Assembly (NCBI GenBank): GCA_948470475.1
Contig: OX419342.1
Location: 3,968,701 to 4,032,700 of the forward strand
Direction: 5' to 3'
DNA length: 64,000 nucleotides
Origin: Galaxea fascicularis
Lineage: Eukaryota; Cnidaria; Anthozoa; Scleractinia; Euphylliidae
This document shows, in pieces, positions 60,525-64,000 of the stretch. The position numbers were made by a program, and so were the translations under genes. How positions within the stretch are numbered: position 1 is the first letter of the stretch; each line of letters begins with the position of its first letter. The notes beneath the pieces are model-generated. The model was given only the letters and a program-made list of their open reading frames with translations, did no database searches and had not been told where the DNA came from.

Positions 60525-60923
60525 CCCTTTCGTAAACGGTCGTTGCCATCATTGGTAACCTAGCCTTTAGTAGGGCAGATGTAATTATGTGCTCTGGATT
60601 GTTTTATTAAGGCAATTTGTAACCCTTTTAAATCGTGTTAGAAAGGGCGACGTTTAAATTGCGTTAATATTTGATTCGGGATAGGGCCAGGGTGACCTGT
60701 TGTAGACGTATCAGTTATAAAAGCCAGTTACTATAGTACATCGTATATACTTAAAGGTTTTGGGCTCTGTGGCCGATCAGCGTGGTACTGTAGTAGTTAG
60801 GGAGGAAAGATCATAGCAAGCCAAGGGTTCAGGTTCAATTCTGGATTATAAATTTCTATTTGTTAATAAGGGAGACTTTCTCTACCAGTTGAAAAAAACT
60901 GGCAACGACCGTTTACGAAAGGG
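60525..60923. repeat. Perfect 24-bp inverted repeat pair around a B-box-like sequence
   Basis: 60525-60548 (CCCTTTCGTAAACGGTCGTT...) is the exact reverse complement of 60900-60923. CAGTGGCGAA lies just outside each, in direct orientation. Between them GGTTCAGGTTCAATTCTGG resembles a pol III B box, with TCTGTGGCCGATCAGCGTGG upstream as a weak A box. This parallels the TIR/tRNA-like element at 43611-43831. Confidence 0.7.
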
Positions 60924-61614
60924 TAATAGGCAGTGGCGAACGTTCAACCTTTTCAACTCGCAAAATACGAGTTACAAGACTGATATCAGTGTGAGGCTTT
61001 TTTCCCTTGTTCGCTAGTTCGCTAGTTCGTTTGTGAATCCGCTTCCTATATGTTGCGCTTGTAGGATAATTTATCATGGGTGAAACTGGATCTGTTCAGT
61101 TTGCTGTTTTGCCGATCTTTGTCGACATGTAAAGATATAATCCTAAAGAAGAATCGGTAGTCAAAAGAGAGGAGGCATGGAAGCCTTAAACGCCCAGGAC
61201 GGTGATAGGTGTTTTAAAATTTTGATTTGCTTTTTGAGTTTGTTTGAATGGTCATTTGAGCTTGTAGTATAATTATATTTTGGCCGAACTGCTGGATCCC
61301 CCAATCCATGATACAACCATGAAACTGCACAACAAAAATTCAAACTACGATCATGAAAACAACCAAATAAACTGAAAACTAACGAAAGACATACAAAAGA
61401 GGAACTTTGCTTGTCATAAATTTCTCAAGAATAAACTTGGAATAAACAGATGGAAGGGCTATTTGTTTTTAGAACTTTTACACTTAAATCATCCTTCGTA
61501 CATCCAGGGGCATGCGCAGTAGTGATCTATTTCTTCCCGATTTTGCCAGTAAGTCGTAGTCCCATCCCGGCTATATGTAGTGCCCCTGTGTCTCAGAGGA
61601 TACACTTAAAAGTG

Positions 61615-62034
61615 TACCTAACCCCAAAATATTTTTCCGCTTAAATAAGTCTTTGTACCTGTCCGAAACATATTGCGCCATTTTGCGCCTGTTGCAACCA
61701 AATATTGACTTCTTATTGGCTGTAAAACTTACGAAATCTAGCCATCATCTGTCCCACTACCGAGCTTCAAAGGGGCATGGATCTATTCCTTACTTGACGT
61801 CACAAACTGATTTGCATTGAATTTAGTCTTTGTAAAAATGCATGCAAAGCAGCTCGTGACGTCATTTAAGGAATAGACCCATGCCCCTTACTAGCTCGGT
61901 CGTGGGACAGATGACTCGTAGTTTTATAGGCTATAAATAGTCAAGATTTGATTTAAAAAGGCGCAAAAAGGCTCAATGTGTTTCAAACGGGTGCAAAGAT
62001 ATATTTAAGCGAAAAATTATTTTGGGATTAGGTA
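61615..62034. mobile_element. 420-bp full-length fold-back MITE
   Basis: The left half, starting TACCTAACCCCAAAATATTT, is complementary to the right half, ending TTTTGGGATTAGGTA. Pairing continues through CATCTGTCCCAC and GGGGCATGG-TCTATTCCTTA to the centre near 61828. TA at each edge suggests a TA target site. Arms are roughly 85-90% complementary by eye. Confidence 0.85.
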
Positions 62035-62220
62035 CTTTGATTTGACCCTACGAGTACTATATCATGCATAAATATTAATGTAAAGCATCAAAACCACATA
62101 CCTGAGAGTGGTTTATAATTATTTTCGGGGGCTCATAGCCACTTTGAGTTTTTGAGTGTTTTGTTCAGTGATGGTATGCCACATAAGTATTAAGCAATGG
62201 CATTTAATTCAACCAATTGC

Positions 62221-62263
<43 letters not shown>

Positions 62264-62311
62264 TCAAAACCGTTCAATAGATTAAATCCAGAATCTGGAA
62301 ATAGAAAGAAA

Positions 62312-62342
<31 letters not shown>

Positions 62343-62388
62343 AGTCACAGCAATTTTTCTTAAGGAAGATATGCGGAGAAACGTTTTC

Positions 62389-62422
<34 letters not shown>

Positions 62423-62468
62423 CTGGTGCCCACCTAGATGGACACCAACATGGCGGCCGGAGACCAGC

Positions 62469-62506
<38 letters not shown>

Positions 62507-64000
62507 TTTTATCTCTCAAAGAACTCAAAAACGTAACAATAATACCTTATTCTAATACAGAACTGTTCAGATATCTGAATTCCCCGAAATAAGTCACCTT
62601 TTAAATCAACATCACAGCTCTCTCGCCCGTCATGTAAATGCCACGTCACGCAAAAGCTTAGAAACTCAAGCGCATTCTATCACTAAACAATGAACCTATT
62701 CGGAGTAAAAATTTATGTGAATATTAGTTTTTAGCTGCTCTTATACATAATGAAAGTAAAATCTCAGGAGGATCAGTAGTTCCGAAGTTTAAAATTTAGT
62801 GACGTCATGTGAAAACCAGCAATTAAAAACCAACGAGTTTCAGGGAAGTAACCATGATTTGCGACATTTGTCTGATCATGAAAGAGAGTCGCTTAACGGT
62901 GTCAGTGTCGTGCATTATGAAGCCACACGTGCAGTTCTTCAGCCACCAAATTTTACTTAATTTCTTGTCTCGAGACTAAACATCGTGCTTTCAATCGTGC
63001 GCACAATATATCGGCTTCAGGTATACAAAAGGGTAGGAATTTCACGAGTTGGGTATAGGCCGGTAGGGAAATCTGTCATTTAGATATTTCTGGTCATCTT
63101 TCCGGTTATGTTTGATCGTTCTTGCGTTTGAAATGTGAGCGAAAGGGGTACCATTTTTCAAAGAGGGGTGCCTTTTCGGTCTAAATGCAGGGAGGGGTGA
63201 GACGGGTGCGTCCGCATCCCCCTTCCCCCACGGGCTGCCGAGGTCCACTTCTCAGATCCACCTGTCATGGACCGATGACTCAAAGAAAAATTTAAAAACC
63301 TAGCTGGGGTACATTGAAAAAGAAGTTTTTATCAAGTGGTCGATCCGATGAACAGACACTTGAAACACTGCGTAAAAATTCCACGGTCATTAAAAACGTA
63401 ACTAAAATCACGAAGCTCAAGACATTTCCTTGTGTTGTGGCTAATTGGAAAGAGCCGTTTTGTGTGGGCCTGAAGAGAGACACCTCTACCAGCTCCAGCG
63501 GTCGGCCGATGGTCGTCCGACGCAGGCTCTCCCGTTCAAAATCCTGGCTACAAGCCTGTATTAGTTGATACAACAATACTAAACTCCAATGTTGTGAATG
63601 ATTCAGATTTTTATCAGGTTTTTGCACTGTTTTCATATGATACGCAACGGGGCCGGTAAAAAAAAAAAATGATTTTAAGCTACAGAGTAAACAACAGAAA
63701 AAGTACAGACAGCAGTTGAAAATTTAAATTGTGCGCAGTGACCAATGTAGCCAAGGATTCCTAGTTGGTCACTACCACGTGAAATTAACTGGCATAAATA
63801 TTACTAAATTATGTTATGTCAGTAAGATTAAAAAAGGAAGGAAGTGCAAAAAAATTTCACCGGTAATGCTATTGTTGCAACATTAATATAAAAACAATTC
63901 ATTAGATAAGACATGTTTAATAGGGTGCAATCGCATGAGACTTTGAAAAAGAAGAAAAACAAAATACTGGATCACTTACTTAATTAGACTGACTGTATTC
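62035..64000. other. Intergenic to the window end
   Basis: No gene supported. At about 63480-63560, CCAGCTCCAGCGGTCGGCCG through ATCCTGGCTACAAGCCTG resembles a dispersed repeat end, from memory. A poly-A run lies at 63659-63669. Confidence 0.4.

Overview
The window is animal nuclear DNA and most resembles a cnidarian, probably a stony coral. That is an inference from four things: intron-rich genes with GT-AG borders; AT-rich intergenic DNA packed with short inverted-repeat elements; tRNA-headed SINEs and PIF/Harbinger remnants of a type I associate with coral genomes; and a secreted PAN-EGF-EGF-EAR protein. No species can be named. There is no prokaryotic, organellar or CRISPR signal.

Layout. 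(1) 0.1-4.3 kb: a decayed PIF/Harbinger transposon with its transposase and Myb/trihelix remnants, carrying a nested mariner-like MITE. (2) 6.8-10.2 kb: a four-exon gene on + for a 162-residue four-helix membrane protein, MARVEL-like. (3) 10-15 kb: a MITE, a SINE, an unplaced ORF and a second MITE. (4) 15.2-24.6 kb: a five-exon gene on - for a 2045-residue protein that I do not recognise; 85% of it lies in one exon. (5) 25.8-31.0 kb: an eight-exon gene on + that is clearly zinc transporter ZIP9 (SLC39A9), head to head with the large - gene across 1.17 kb. (6) 33.7-45.5 kb: a + gene for a secreted protein (signal peptide, PAN/apple, EGF, calcium-binding EGF, seven EAR/EPTP repeats). It has two candidate signal-peptide first exons, separated by a large inverted repeat. 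(7) 45.5-64 kb: no gene I can support; a LINE tail, a 144-bp tandem array, microsatellites and several fold-back elements.

The genes do not form a pathway. Exon models were built by hand from reading frame, splice consensus and phase; each of the four multi-exon models closes in frame. The points most worth following are the unrecognised 2045-residue protein with its head-to-head promoter, the twin first exons flanking the inverted repeat, a MITE family with 6-bp target duplications seen in two copies, and TIR elements that enclose tRNA-like sequence.
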